A stretch of 64,000 nt of DNA from Salinimicrobium sp035607535 (GTDB lineage Bacteria > Bacteroidota > Bacteroidia > Flavobacteriales > Flavobacteriaceae): contig NZ_JAYDZX010000012.1 of the NCBI RefSeq assembly GCF_035607535.1, positions 1 to 64,000 on the forward strand. Direction: 5' to 3'. How positions within the stretch are numbered: position 1 is the first letter of the stretch; each line of letters starts with the position of its first letter. Shown here piece after piece: positions 1 through 8,897 of this stretch. The notes under the pieces are model-generated. The model was not told the origin of the DNA and searched no databases. It saw only the letters and a list, made by a program, of their open reading frames with translations. The position numbers and the translations under genes were made by a program.

Positions 1-66
<66 letters not shown>

Positions 67-75
67 TTTTTATAG

Positions 76-110
76 AAAACCCTTACAGCAATGTAAGGGT
101 TTTTTTTTTG
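76..110 (+). terminator. Rho-independent terminator of the rRNA operon
   Basis: An 11-bp inverted repeat (AAAACCCTTAC / GTAAGGGTTTT) with a six-base loop is followed by an unbroken T run. It lies about 10 bp past the 5S gene, as expected for the end of an rRNA operon. Confidence 0.9.
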
Positions 111-111
111 A

Positions 112-130
112 TCAAAAATGACGTTTTTGA
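112..130. repeat. 19-bp palindrome, member of a dispersed family
   Basis: TCAAAAATG-A-CGTTTTTGA has 9-base arms (one G/T-type imperfection) around a single central base. Near-identical palindromes occur at 22934-22952, 49877-49895 and 59794-59814, with half-sites near 6070 and 59945. All lie between genes. The rest of this spacer (131-346) holds GC-rich palindromic bits around 160-200 and no gene I can support. Confidence 0.55.
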
Positions 131-346
131 AAACTTTTCAAAGGGGTCAGGAGAGTCCTGGGTCGCAAAAACTCCCGGGATTGAATCCCGTAGTTTTTCT
201 TTCAACTTCTGCCGCCAAAATTCTTTGTTCTTCTTTAAATTTAAACGAACATTAAATTGTTAAGTTTTACTTATTGTAGTAGCTTTAAGAGCTCTTCATC
301 CGTCTTGATGACTGGCAGAGATTTAAACTTTCTAATTTTCTCTAAG

Positions 347-1849
347 ATGTTTAAAATCAAAATTTCGGTATTGTTACTCCTTGTACTCCTAACAAGTAAC
401 GCCATGACTCAGGAAAACAGTATAGGTATCTTCAGACAGGGCAATAACCTGGCATCTTCTTATAAATCTGCAATATATAATTCGGAGGATCAAAGTTATA
501 TTCTAAGTGCTAAAAGCCTGGATAAACGGGAGCAATCAGGTTCTGTCTATAATGATATAGCAGGAGATTTTATTATCACTGCTAATGTTGATCAATCCAA
601 AATGGCTTTAGAAGGCCGGGCGGGTTTAATGGTTAATCAGTCTCCAGGTAAAAATACTATTCAATTAAAGGCTACAGTTGACGGAAATGGAAGAACCTAT
701 TTCCAATGGTCAAATTCTCCTGAGGCTGGTGAGGCCGATAGTAATAAAATTTCAGCCCCCAAATATAATTATGACGTACTTCAGTTGGAACGAAAGGGAA
801 AGACGATTCTTATGAGAGCTGCACATTGGGGGGAGCCTTTGCAGGACATTGGTTCTGTAAAATTGGAAGAACTAGGGGATACGGTAAAGGTGGGGCTATT
901 TATCAATTCACAAAATGGTAACAACAACTATGATCAGGCGAACTTCTGGAATGTAAGGATTGATAAACCTGTATCTGAGAATTATAATCCGGGAAAAGAA
1001 GGCTGGATTGGTTGCCGAATGGAGATACTTGATGTGGATAACGGTAAGAGGAGGGTGATCTACGAAAAAGATGATCGTTTTGAGGCTCCAAACTGGATGC
1101 CCTCGGGAGACAAACTTTTGTTCAATATGGATGGTTCTTTATTTACAATACCCGTAGAGGGTGGTAAGCCCCAAAAGCTTAATACCGGATTTGCAGATAA
1201 CCTTAATAACGACCACGGGATTTCCTTTAATGGCGAAATAATTGCGATCAGCCATCATGTGGAGAACAAAGGATCTCTGGTGTATACTGTACCAATTGAT
1301 GGAGGAACACCAGAGCTTGTAACCCCCGAAGGACCTTCCTATTGGCATGGATGGGCACCAAATAACCAGGAGGTGGTTTATGTGGCAATGAGGAAAGGTA
1401 GTTCCGGCTATAATATTTACAAAAAGTCTATTAAAGGTGGTGATGAAGTAGCTTTGACCAATACAAAAGAAGGAGAGCATGTTGATGGCTGCGAGTATTC
1501 TCCAGATGGTAAATATATTTATTATAATGGCAGTGCTTCAGGAACTATGCAAATATGGAGAATGAAACCCGACGGTTCTGCCAAGGAGCAGCTCACCTTC
1601 GATGCCCGTAACGATTGGTTTCCGCATATTTCGCCAGATGGGAAGTGGATCGCCTATATCTCTTTCCCTTCTACTATTCCGGTAAATGACCATCCCTCGT
1701 TTAAAAGAGTGACTTTGAACATAATGCCTACAACGGGAGGTGCACCCCGGGTAATTGCCTATCTCTATGGAGGACAGGGCACTATAAACGTACCGTCGTG
1801 GTCACCAGACAGTAAGTATCTGGCGTTTGTTAGCAATTCCGGCAAATGA
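347..1849 (+). CDS. Exported PD40/TolB-like beta-propeller protein
   Basis: Encodes about 500 aa. I start at the ATG at 347 because a signal peptide follows at once (MFKIKISVLLLLVLLTSNAM); the upstream in-frame ATG at 257 would bury it. Residues about 30-220 look like a DUF1349-type beta-sandwich (LMVNQSPGKNTIQLKA...QLERKGKTILMRA). Residues about 225-500 carry TolB/PD40 blades, recognisable by repeated SPDGKYI-type strands (YSPDGKYIYY, ISPDGKWIAY, WSPDSKYLAF). Such proteins are periplasmic or surface-bound; the ligand is unknown. It lies 83 bp ahead of the creatininase-like gene on the same strand and may be co-transcribed. No catalytic residues can be named. Confidence 0.8.
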   Translation: MFKIKISVLLLLVLLTSNAMTQENSIGIFRQGNNLASSYKSAIYNSEDQSYILSAKSLDKREQSGSVYNDIAGDFIITANVDQSKMALEGRAGLMVNQSPGKNTIQLKATVDGNGRTYFQWSNSPEAGEADSNKISAPKYNYDVLQLERKGKTILMRAAHWGEPLQDIGSVKLEELGDTVKVGLFINSQNGNNNYDQANFWNVRIDKPVSENYNPGKEGWIGCRMEILDVDNGKRRVIYEKDDRFEAPNWMPSGDKLLFNMDGSLFTIPVEGGKPQKLNTGFADNLNNDHGISFNGEIIAISHHVENKGSLVYTVPIDGGTPELVTPEGPSYWHGWAPNNQEVVYVAMRKGSSGYNIYKKSIKGGDEVALTNTKEGEHVDGCEYSPDGKYIYYNGSASGTMQIWRMKPDGSAKEQLTFDARNDWFPHISPDGKWIAYISFPSTIPVNDHPSFKRVTLNIMPTTGGAPRVIAYLYGGQGTINVPSWSPDSKYLAFVSNSGK

Positions 1850-1932
1850 TATTTTTTCAGAATTTGTTTTTCAACCAGAAGCCTAAATATTTGTTCGATC
1901 AAGTTTAATAACCACAATTAAATAATTATATA

Positions 1933-2808
1933 ATGAGATTTTTTGTTCTGTTAGTACTTGTATTTTTGAATTTGAATCTATTCGCGCAGAATATACCTGC
2001 AAGATGGGATGAATTAACTGCTTCCGATTGGCCTTTAGCTCTTGAGAAGTCAAATAAGACTATTATACTTCCCATTGGAATTCTAGAGAAGCATGGTCCT
2101 CATGCTCCTATGGGATCTGACCTTATAAGAGTGAGAGAGCTGGCAAAAATGGCTGCTGAAAAGGAATATGCAGTTATTTTTCCGGATTATTTTTATGGAC
2201 AGGTGAATGAAGCTAAACACATCCAGGGTACCTTCTCTCTGCCTGTTGACATAACCCTTGATTTGCTTCAGGCCACCTGCGACGAAATAGCAAGAAATGG
2301 TTTTGAAAAGATCTTTATTATTAATGGCCATGGGGGAAATCCTCAGTTACTCAGATATTTTGTTCAGACTCAAATGGAGAAGGATAGAGGCTATGCAGTT
2401 TTCTTTCACGAACCCGAGATGGGTTCTTCTGTAAGAGATCAGGTATCAAAAATGAGGAAATCAGATCCTGCTACAGATCAACATGGAGGGGAAAATGAAA
2501 CTTCTATTTTGTTGCATCTAAGACCAGAACTTGTAAAACTGGAAAGAGCAACGGCTGAATCGGGTGAGAATTTAGGCAGGTTGGGAGAGCTCCCCAATGT
2601 TTATACTGCAATTTGGTGGTATGCCAATTATCCCCTTCACTATGCAGGTGAAGGTAACGTAGCAACTCCTGAACTTGGGAAGGTAATCACAAATGAAAAT
2701 GTTCGCTCAATTGTTGAAAGTTTGCGGGCAGTAAAGCAAGATACTACCACCATGTATCTCCAAAAAAGGTATTTCGAAGAAGTCGAAAAAGTTTCCGGGG
2801 CCAGATAA
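1933..2808 (+). CDS. Creatininase-family amidohydrolase, exported
   Basis: Encodes 291 aa with an N-terminal signal peptide ending near FAQN. The creatininase fold is shown by the metal-ligand motifs in order: ILEKHGPH (Glu and His), MGSDL (Asp), INGHGGN (His) and HGGENETS (Glu). Family members are binuclear metal enzymes acting on cyclic amides such as creatinine, or in the mycofactocin and FAPy pathways. The exported form common in Bacteroidota has no firmly known substrate, so I name the family only. It follows the PD40 gene on the same strand. Confidence 0.85.
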   Translation: MRFFVLLVLVFLNLNLFAQNIPARWDELTASDWPLALEKSNKTIILPIGILEKHGPHAPMGSDLIRVRELAKMAAEKEYAVIFPDYFYGQVNEAKHIQGTFSLPVDITLDLLQATCDEIARNGFEKIFIINGHGGNPQLLRYFVQTQMEKDRGYAVFFHEPEMGSSVRDQVSKMRKSDPATDQHGGENETSILLHLRPELVKLERATAESGENLGRLGELPNVYTAIWWYANYPLHYAGEGNVATPELGKVITNENVRSIVESLRAVKQDTTTMYLQKRYFEEVEKVSGAR

Positions 2809-2889
2809 CTTCAAATTCTTCTACTTTAGGTAACTTCTATGCAATCTGAAAAAAAACTGGAAAGGTATGAGGTATTTCTTGAGAAAAGA

Positions 2890-3687
2890 CTATTCCACCT
2901 CATAATTCAAAATATTTACTTCTGAAAGCCTGAAATACCCAAATGGAAAATTGTCCGGATTGGTTTGATTGACAATGTTACCTCGTACAATGCTGGGCTG
3001 GGTCTGGAAAGGTCCGCCATTATTGTCACCAGACTGGGATCTTAAAATAAACAGATATTCATAAAATCCTTCAGAAATTCCCTGAATCTCGAATTGCACC
3101 AGATCTCCCGGACTGGCATCTTCGTCATTGAAGAAGGCAAAGGTCTGATTTCCGTTAGTGAATTCGTCTGTGTAGATCTGGAGATAGACCTGATCATTCA
3201 GGTATCGAAAAAGGTAAAAATTTTCGGTCTCTTCAGGATCTTCATAAAAGATCTTGAACTCATATTCATCTCCCGAAAAACCTCCCAAATCCTGCTCCAC
3301 AAATTGAAGCTTAGGGGTGGAGGTGAATTGTGCAGTTGCGGTATATAGTTCGTTCTCATAAACTATTTCCAGTTGATAGTTCACATCGGGTTTAGCTACT
3401 ATTTCGCTGTTTTCATATATTCCTCCACCGGTCTCCTTAAAAATGTATTCTTCACCACTCCCTGTTGTGACTTTGACCATTGCACCACTCACCGCCGGAA
3501 TTTCCTCTTCAAAATATGGTGCTGTGGTCGACAATTTGATTATTTGCAGGTCCGATTCTGTGTCAGCATTGAATAGAAGGGAAGCTTCTACTACCAGCCT
3601 GGGAGCAGATGTTTCCAACTCCACATCCACGACTTCCTCACAGGAAAAGAGAGTGAGAATAACCAGGGCGTATAAAATTTTCCTCAT
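2890..3687 (-). CDS. DUF4249 lipoprotein
   Basis: Encodes 265 aa. The ATG at 3687 begins a lipoprotein signal (MRKILYALVILTLFSCEE) with a clear lipobox cysteine. The body is beta-rich and matches the DUF4249 type (ELETSAPRLVVEASLLFNAD near the N-terminus, an Ig-like first half). Only two bases separate it from the stop of the upstream TonB-dependent receptor gene, so the two are one operon. DUF4249 proteins habitually pair with such receptors in Bacteroidota and probably act with them at the outer membrane. The transported ligand is unknown. Confidence 0.85.
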   Translation of the reverse strand: MRKILYALVILTLFSCEEVVDVELETSAPRLVVEASLLFNADTESDLQIIKLSTTAPYFEEEIPAVSGAMVKVTTGSGEEYIFKETGGGIYENSEIVAKPDVNYQLEIVYENELYTATAQFTSTPKLQFVEQDLGGFSGDEYEFKIFYEDPEETENFYLFRYLNDQVYLQIYTDEFTNGNQTFAFFNDEDASPGDLVQFEIQGISEGFYEYLFILRSQSGDNNGGPFQTQPSIVRGNIVNQTNPDNFPFGYFRLSEVNILNYEVE

Positions 3688-3689
3688 GA

Positions 3690-6053
3690 TCAAAATTTAA
3701 AGTTGTAGGTTACCGATGGAACTATTCCAAAGAGAGAAAGTCGAACTGCTTCATTCCGGGAGGTTTCTTGATTCTGTCTAAAGCTTAAAGAGACTGCATT
3801 TTTCCGCGCGTATACATTGTAGATCCCAAAGTTCCAGGAAGACCTATAATTGCTTTTTCTGTTTTTGGAAGGTGTGTATGTAGCCGAAATGTCCAATCGA
3901 TGATAATCCGGTAATCTGTTGCTGTTTCGGGCACTGTAAACCGGAATGATCATATTTTCAAACCTATACTGGCCGCCTGGATATGTTGTTGGTAATCCTG
4001 TTTGAAATACAAAATTAGCGTTAAGATCCCATTTTTTGTTTAGCTCATAAGATGCTGTAAAAGATAGATCGTGTGGTTTATCGTAAGCGGTGGCATACCA
4101 TTGGGAATTATTAATTCCGGGTTCCTGGCTGGTCCTTCCGGGGGTACGTTGTTCAGATCTCGAAAGAGTATAGGCGAACCATCCGGTAAACCTCCCTTTA
4201 TTTTTCTTTAGTAGTAATTCTGCGCCATAAGCCCTTGCTTCTCCCGTCAGGATGACCTGTTCAATGGCATCATTGGCTATAAGATTAGCACCATCGATGT
4301 AGTCGAGCCTATTGCTCAATGTTTTAAAATATCCTTCAACTTCAATCGAAAAATCCTGGTCAAGAAAACTGCGGTAATAGCCAATCGCAACCTGGTCCAG
4401 CTTCTGAGGTTCAATATATGTACCACTGGGTGCCCACACGTCAAGTGGAGTAGGAGAACTGGTGTTGGTAATAAGGTGCAGGTACTGGGTCATTCGGTTA
4501 TAGCTCAGCTTTACACTTTGATCATCATTAAAAGCATAGGCCAGGGCAAATCTTGGTTCCAGGTTTCCAAATGATCGTTCTATCTGGCTTTTGTCAAGAT
4601 TTTTAACTGCCACAGGATCTGCCTTTTCATAGATTCCAAATCGCTGGTTATAAATAACAGGTTCTTCAGAATACAGGTTGAGTTCTTCCTGTCCCATCCT
4701 TAGAAAACTACTATACCTGATGCCGTATTCTGCGTAAAGTTTGTCGGATAGTGAATGTTCTAGGGAAACATATATAGCCGATTCCAAAGCAAATTTCTTA
4801 ATGAGCTGCCCCGGAATAATTCCTGAAGAATCTGAATTTGGTTCTATCTCTCCCGGGTTAAACTCATGCCAGGTGGTATGAAGACCGTAATCGAGGTTCA
4901 GTTTTCTATTGAGGTAGTGATCAAGATCGTACTTAAAATTGACATTTTTGATACCGCTGTTCCAGTTAAAGCCTACAAAATCTAAAGTAAGTCCATAGTA
5001 ATAATCACTGTAGATGACAGACATATTACTAAAGATGTTCTCCTTTAGAACATTATTCCACCGCAGGTTGAAAACTGAATTTCCATAGACATTATTGAAG
5101 CTTTCGGTGATCCTGAACACGTCCCGGCCAAAATATCCGGAAAAAAGAAGAGTGTTCCTGGAGTCGAGCCGGAAAGTTAGTTTGGTATTGAGATCGTAGA
5201 AATACGCCGAATTTTCGTTGTCGGTTAACTTTAAAAAGAGATGAGCATAGGAACTTCGGCCTCCAATTAAAAATGAACTTTTGCCCTTTGAAATCGGCCC
5301 CTGAGCCAGAAGTCGGCTGGAAATAAGGCCAATTCCGCCGTTGGCTTCAAATTCCCGACTGTTTCCATCCTTTTGGTATATATCCAGGACAGAGGAAACC
5401 CTCCCGCCGTAATTGGCAGGAATTCCTCCTTTATAAAGTTTCAGGTTTTTAATGGCATCGGGATTAAAGACCGAGAATAATCCAAAAAGATGACTTGCAT
5501 TATAAATTGTTGCTTCGTCCAGAAGGATCAAATTTTGATCGGCCGCGCCACCACGAACGTTAAATCCCGAGGAAGCTTCTCCGGCATTGGAAACCCCGGG
5601 CAGCAGGAGCAGAGATTTAATGACATCTACTTCACCAAAAACAACAGGCAACTTTTGAATTGTAGAGATCTCCAGCTTATTGACGCTCATCTCGGGCTGC
5701 CGAATGTTCAATCTTTCGCTATCGTCAACCACCACAACCTCTTCCAACGCCTGTGCTGCAGGATTAAGCTGAAAATCAAGATTCAGATTCTTTTGGACCT
5801 CGACGTTCTGAGAAATTGATTCGTAGCCCAGGTACGAAACTTCCATTCTGTGGCTACCTGCCGGCACCTTAACCGAATAAAAGCCATACTCATTGGTCAC
5901 TGTTCCTGTCTGTAGTTCCGGAAATATAATATTTACTCCCAGTAAGGTTTCATTATTCTGTGCATCCTTAATGATTCCGTTTATTACAAAACTTTCTTGT
6001 GCCTCTAGTTTAACAAAGGACAGTAAAATGCAGAAGAGAATGATTTTTTTCAA
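3690..6053 (-). CDS. TonB-dependent outer-membrane receptor with carboxypeptidase-like N-domain
   Basis: Encodes 787 aa. It has a signal peptide (ending near KLEAQ), then a carboxypeptidase-regulatory-like beta domain (about residues 22-110, FVINGIIKDAQNNETLLGVN), then a plug domain with the typical GFNVRGGAADQNLILLDEA segment (about 165-185), then a long beta-barrel ending in an aromatic residue (SVTYNFKF). This is the FecA/CirA-like group without a SusD partner; a DUF4249 lipoprotein follows instead. It imports an unknown ligand using TonB energy. No FUR-like or anti-sigma feature is visible nearby. Confidence 0.9.
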   Translation of the reverse strand: MKKIILFCILLSFVKLEAQESFVINGIIKDAQNNETLLGVNIIFPELQTGTVTNEYGFYSVKVPAGSHRMEVSYLGYESISQNVEVQKNLNLDFQLNPAAQALEEVVVVDDSERLNIRQPEMSVNKLEISTIQKLPVVFGEVDVIKSLLLLPGVSNAGEASSGFNVRGGAADQNLILLDEATIYNASHLFGLFSVFNPDAIKNLKLYKGGIPANYGGRVSSVLDIYQKDGNSREFEANGGIGLISSRLLAQGPISKGKSSFLIGGRSSYAHLFLKLTDNENSAYFYDLNTKLTFRLDSRNTLLFSGYFGRDVFRITESFNNVYGNSVFNLRWNNVLKENIFSNMSVIYSDYYYGLTLDFVGFNWNSGIKNVNFKYDLDHYLNRKLNLDYGLHTTWHEFNPGEIEPNSDSSGIIPGQLIKKFALESAIYVSLEHSLSDKLYAEYGIRYSSFLRMGQEELNLYSEEPVIYNQRFGIYEKADPVAVKNLDKSQIERSFGNLEPRFALAYAFNDDQSVKLSYNRMTQYLHLITNTSSPTPLDVWAPSGTYIEPQKLDQVAIGYYRSFLDQDFSIEVEGYFKTLSNRLDYIDGANLIANDAIEQVILTGEARAYGAELLLKKNKGRFTGWFAYTLSRSEQRTPGRTSQEPGINNSQWYATAYDKPHDLSFTASYELNKKWDLNANFVFQTGLPTTYPGGQYRFENMIIPVYSARNSNRLPDYHRLDISATYTPSKNRKSNYRSSWNFGIYNVYARKNAVSLSFRQNQETSRNEAVRLSLFGIVPSVTYNFKF

Positions 6054-6085
6054 AAGTAAGGGTTTTAAGATGCCATTTTTGACAC

Positions 6086-6307
6086 CTAATCAAAGAGCGC
6101 TTTCATTACCGTATTTATGCCCTTGAACATAAGATATATGGCTGCGGCCATAGCCAGCAGCGCAAAAATAAGGATAGGAATGAACCAGGCGTGATCCTGG
6201 TTTTTAAAGGAACTAAAAAGCACCACCGGCCCTATAAACGAAAGAGGTAATGCACCGGCCAAAAATTTGAGTCCCTTTAGCAGGAGACCTTTATTCGTGT
6301 GTTTCAT
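6086..6307 (-). CDS. DUF6095 small membrane protein
   Basis: Encodes 73 aa with two predicted membrane helices (GALPLSFIGPVVLFSSF and ILIFALLAMAAAIYLMF) and the ending FKGINTVMKALFD typical of the flavobacterial DUF6095 family. I use the ATG at 6307; the longer reading would need a TTG at 6316. A promoter-like TTG-N23-TATCTTTG lies just upstream on the minus strand (box at 6321-6314), leaving only about six bases before the ATG. The function is unknown. Confidence 0.75.
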   Translation of the reverse strand: MKHTNKGLLLKGLKFLAGALPLSFIGPVVLFSSFKNQDHAWFIPILIFALLAMAAAIYLMFKGINTVMKALFD

Positions 6308-6313
6308 ATCCTT

Positions 6314-6347
6314 CAAAGATACTTATTCCGGTGAAAAATTTTCCCAA
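6314..6347 (-). promoter_or_regulatory. Candidate promoter of the DUF6095 gene
   Basis: On the minus strand TTG (6347-6345) is followed after 23 bases by TATCTTTG (6321-6314), matching the Bacteroidota TTG / TAnnTTTG pattern at the long end of its spacing. The start codon follows within about seven bases, which predicts a leaderless or nearly leaderless mRNA. Confidence 0.4.
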
Positions 6348-6472
6348 GTACCCATTCCTCTCTTAAAAACCTTATTTTCTTATATTTAGAACACCGGTAT
6401 CCCGCTTTAAGATGGGTGTAAAAAAACTCAGAGATAATATTAATCTGAAATTAACACTTATCAAAGAAAATA

Positions 6473-6504
6473 ATGTTTAATTTTGGGTTAAATTATTTAA
6501 ACAT
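6473..6504 (+). promoter_or_regulatory. Inverted repeat over the promoter and start of the carotenoid operon; candidate operator
   Basis: ATGTTTAA (6473-6480) and TTAAACAT (6497-6504) form a perfect 8-bp inverted repeat with a 16-bp gap; the right arm overlaps the ATG of the regulator. A TAATTTTG box (6478-6485) fitting the Bacteroidota -7 consensus starts in the left arm, so the predicted transcription start lies between the arms. No good TTG -33 element is seen. The layout would suit autorepression by the MerR/CarH-like protein. The arms are AT-rich, so chance is possible. Confidence 0.35.
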
Positions 6505-7399
6505 GGATCAATTCTCCATCAGTCAGCTATCTCAGTTTTCCGGTATCAAACCACATACTATACGTATATGGGAACAGCGATACAACGCCTTAAACCCGCA
6601 CCGGTCTGAAGGTAATACCCGTTATTATGACGGCTCGCAACTGCGGCGCCTGCTTAACATTGTAAGTTTGTCGGGAACGGGAAATAAAATTTCCCGCCTA
6701 TGCTCCATGAGTGATGAGGAGCTATTTAAAATGAGGGCAGAATACGAAAAGGATGCAGGTTTAAAAAATGACTATGATTACTTCATCAATCAACTTATTG
6801 CCGGTGGGATGAGTTATGATGAAGGCAATTTTGAAAAAACCTTTTCACATTGTCTCCTCCGGTTTGGCCTACAGAGAACTTATGTAGAAATTATCTATCC
6901 CTTATTGGATAGGATTGGCCTTATGTGGTCAATAAATAATATTCCCCCTTCACAAGAACATTATATTTCTAATCTTTTGAAGCAGAAAATGTTTACGGCC
7001 ATTGACTCCCTTCCGCCAATTTCTAATGCTGAAGAAAACTGGTTACTCTTTTTGCCCGAAGATGAATTTCATGAATTAGGTCTGCTATTCTCAAATTATT
7101 TTTTGAGAAGTCGGGGCAAAAATGTGATCTATTTAGGCCCCAATGTGCCTTTATCTTCTGTGATACATACCCTTGAAGATGTTTCAATTAGTAACCTATT
7201 GCTTTTTATGGTCCATCGCGATCTCCCGGAAAAAGCTCAGGAATATCTTGATCAAATACAGGAGCTGGCAGGGGAACGTAGAGTATTTATTGCAGGCGGT
7301 GGTTTGGACAGTGAAATGATAAAGGGAAGAAAAAAAATTGTGCAGTTAAGGTCGGTAGAAGATCTTGATAAGGAACTGAATTCAAATAAGGTCGCCTAA
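6503..7399 (+). CDS. CarH/LitR-like MerR regulator with B12-binding signature
   Basis: Encodes 298 aa. I choose the ATG at 6503 because MDQFSISQLSQFSGI begins the MerR winged helix (residues 3-70, with RIWEQRY and NTRYY). The rest resembles the cobalamin-binding half of CarH. A W-x9-EH motif (W142, E152, H153) matches the four-helix-bundle residues that cover the upper face of adenosylcobalamin. E188-x-H190-x-x-G193 matches the E/DxHxxG motif whose His is the lower cobalt ligand, and GGG occurs at 265-267. The usual SxT is not seen at the expected place (FMV instead). Known CarH proteins repress carotenoid genes in the dark and release DNA when light breaks the Co-C bond. It heads the crt operon, one base before crtI. 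Confidence 0.85.
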   Translation: MDQFSISQLSQFSGIKPHTIRIWEQRYNALNPHRSEGNTRYYDGSQLRRLLNIVSLSGTGNKISRLCSMSDEELFKMRAEYEKDAGLKNDYDYFINQLIAGGMSYDEGNFEKTFSHCLLRFGLQRTYVEIIYPLLDRIGLMWSINNIPPSQEHYISNLLKQKMFTAIDSLPPISNAEENWLLFLPEDEFHELGLLFSNYFLRSRGKNVIYLGPNVPLSSVIHTLEDVSISNLLLFMVHRDLPEKAQEYLDQIQELAGERRVFIAGGGLDSEMIKGRKKIVQLRSVEDLDKELNSNKVA

Positions 7400-7400
7400 G

Positions 7401-8897
7401 ATGTCAAAAATAGCAATTATAGGAGCAGGTTTTTCTGGATTAAGTGCAGCAGCTTATCTCGGCGATGCGGGTCATGAGGTACACATCTTTGAAAAGAACA
7501 GCATTGCGGGTGGCAGGGCACGGCAGTTTACTACATCGAATGGTTATACCTATGACATGGGCCCAAGCTGGTATTGGATGCCCGAAGTTTTCGAAAAGTT
7601 CTTTGGAGATTTTGGATATAGAGTGGAGGATCTTTATCAACTCGATCTTCTTGATCCTTCTTTTGATGTTGTTTTTCCAAAAAATGAAAAGCTAAGCGTA
7701 CCCGAAAATTATGAGAGCTTACGAGAGGTTTTCGAAAATATAGAACCCGGAAGTGCTGCTAAACTTGATAAATTCATGGATGAGGCACAGTACAAATACG
7801 AGGAGGGAATGGAAAGACTGGTTTATATGCCCGGGATTTCCCTTACCGAATTTGTAGATTTAAATCTCATTAAAGGAGCATTGCGTCTGCAGGTATTCTC
7901 TTCCTTTAGCAAGCACGTACGCAAATATTTTTCCGATCCCCGGCTAATTTCTCTTATGGAATTCCCCGTTTTATTCCTGGGTGCTATGCCGCAGGATACT
8001 CCTGCACTTTACAGCCTTATGAACTATGCGGGATTAAAATTGGGTACCTGGTATCCCCAGGGTGGTTTTGGAAGTGTGATCAAAGCAATGGTCAAGGTGG
8101 CAAAAGCACAGGGAGTACAAATTCATTTAGATGCGCCGGTGGAAAGGATAATCACCGGCGACAAAGAGGTTAAGGCACTCAAAATTCACGGGGAAGAAAT
8201 CGAATTCGATGCTGTAATTGCTGCAGCCGATTATCAACATGTGGAGGAAAAGCTGCTTCCGAAAAAATTTCAGAACTACGGTGAGAAGTACTGGGAAAAT
8301 AAAACCTTTGCCCCATCCTGTTTGATCTATTACCTCGGAATTTCCGAAAGGATTCCCGAACTGGAACACCATACATTATTCTTTGACGAAGATCTTTTTG
8401 AACATTCAGTAGAGATATATAAAGATCCAAAATGGCCCGAAAAACCACTTTTCTACGTTTGTTGTCCATCCAGGACAGATGACTCTGTTGCTCCCGAAGG
8501 TCACGAAAACCTATTCCTGCTCATGCCTTTAGCACCGGGATTGGAAGATGATGAGGCTGTAAGGGAAAAATTTTTCCAGATCATGATGGGTCGCATCGAA
8601 AAACAGATAGGGCGTAGTATTTCAGGTAAGGTCGATTATAAGAAAAGCTATTGTGTCTCCGATTTCATTACAGATTACAACTCTTATAAAGGAAATGCAT
8701 ACGGCCTGGCAAATACACTGCAACAAACTGCAGTGCTCAAGCCAAAGATCAGGAATAAGAAATTAAAAAATCTGTTCTATGCGGGGCAGCTCACAGTTCC
8801 GGGTCCGGGAGTACCTCCCTCCCTTATCTCAGGAAAGATCTCGGCAGAACAAGTAATTAAAGAATTAAAAAAGAAGAAGTATGAAGTCACTGTTTGA
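7401..8897 (+). CDS. crtI: Phytoene desaturase CrtI
   Basis: Encodes 498 aa. The N-terminal dinucleotide-binding motif IIGAGFSGLSAA (GxGxxG at residues 8-13), followed by an Asp/Glu-ended strand and GGRA, marks an FAD amine-oxidase-like desaturase. YDMGPSWYWMP and the C-terminal FYAGQLTVPGPGVPPSLISG are typical of CrtI. It converts phytoene to lycopene at the inner membrane using FAD. It starts one base after the regulator's stop and overlaps crtB by 17 bp, so it lies within the operon. Confidence 0.95.
   Translation: MSKIAIIGAGFSGLSAAAYLGDAGHEVHIFEKNSIAGGRARQFTTSNGYTYDMGPSWYWMPEVFEKFFGDFGYRVEDLYQLDLLDPSFDVVFPKNEKLSVPENYESLREVFENIEPGSAAKLDKFMDEAQYKYEEGMERLVYMPGISLTEFVDLNLIKGALRLQVFSSFSKHVRKYFSDPRLISLMEFPVLFLGAMPQDTPALYSLMNYAGLKLGTWYPQGGFGSVIKAMVKVAKAQGVQIHLDAPVERIITGDKEVKALKIHGEEIEFDAVIAAADYQHVEEKLLPKKFQNYGEKYWENKTFAPSCLIYYLGISERIPELEHHTLFFDEDLFEHSVEIYKDPKWPEKPLFYVCCPSRTDDSVAPEGHENLFLLMPLAPGLEDDEAVREKFFQIMMGRIEKQIGRSISGKVDYKKSYCVSDFITDYNSYKGNAYGLANTLQQTAVLKPKIRNKKLKNLFYAGQLTVPGPGVPPSLISGKISAEQVIKELKKKKYEVTV

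Noticed and set aside
160..200. Possible tRNA because of a T-arm-like GGGATTGAATCCC
   Set aside because: No acceptor, D or anticodon stems can be paired around it.
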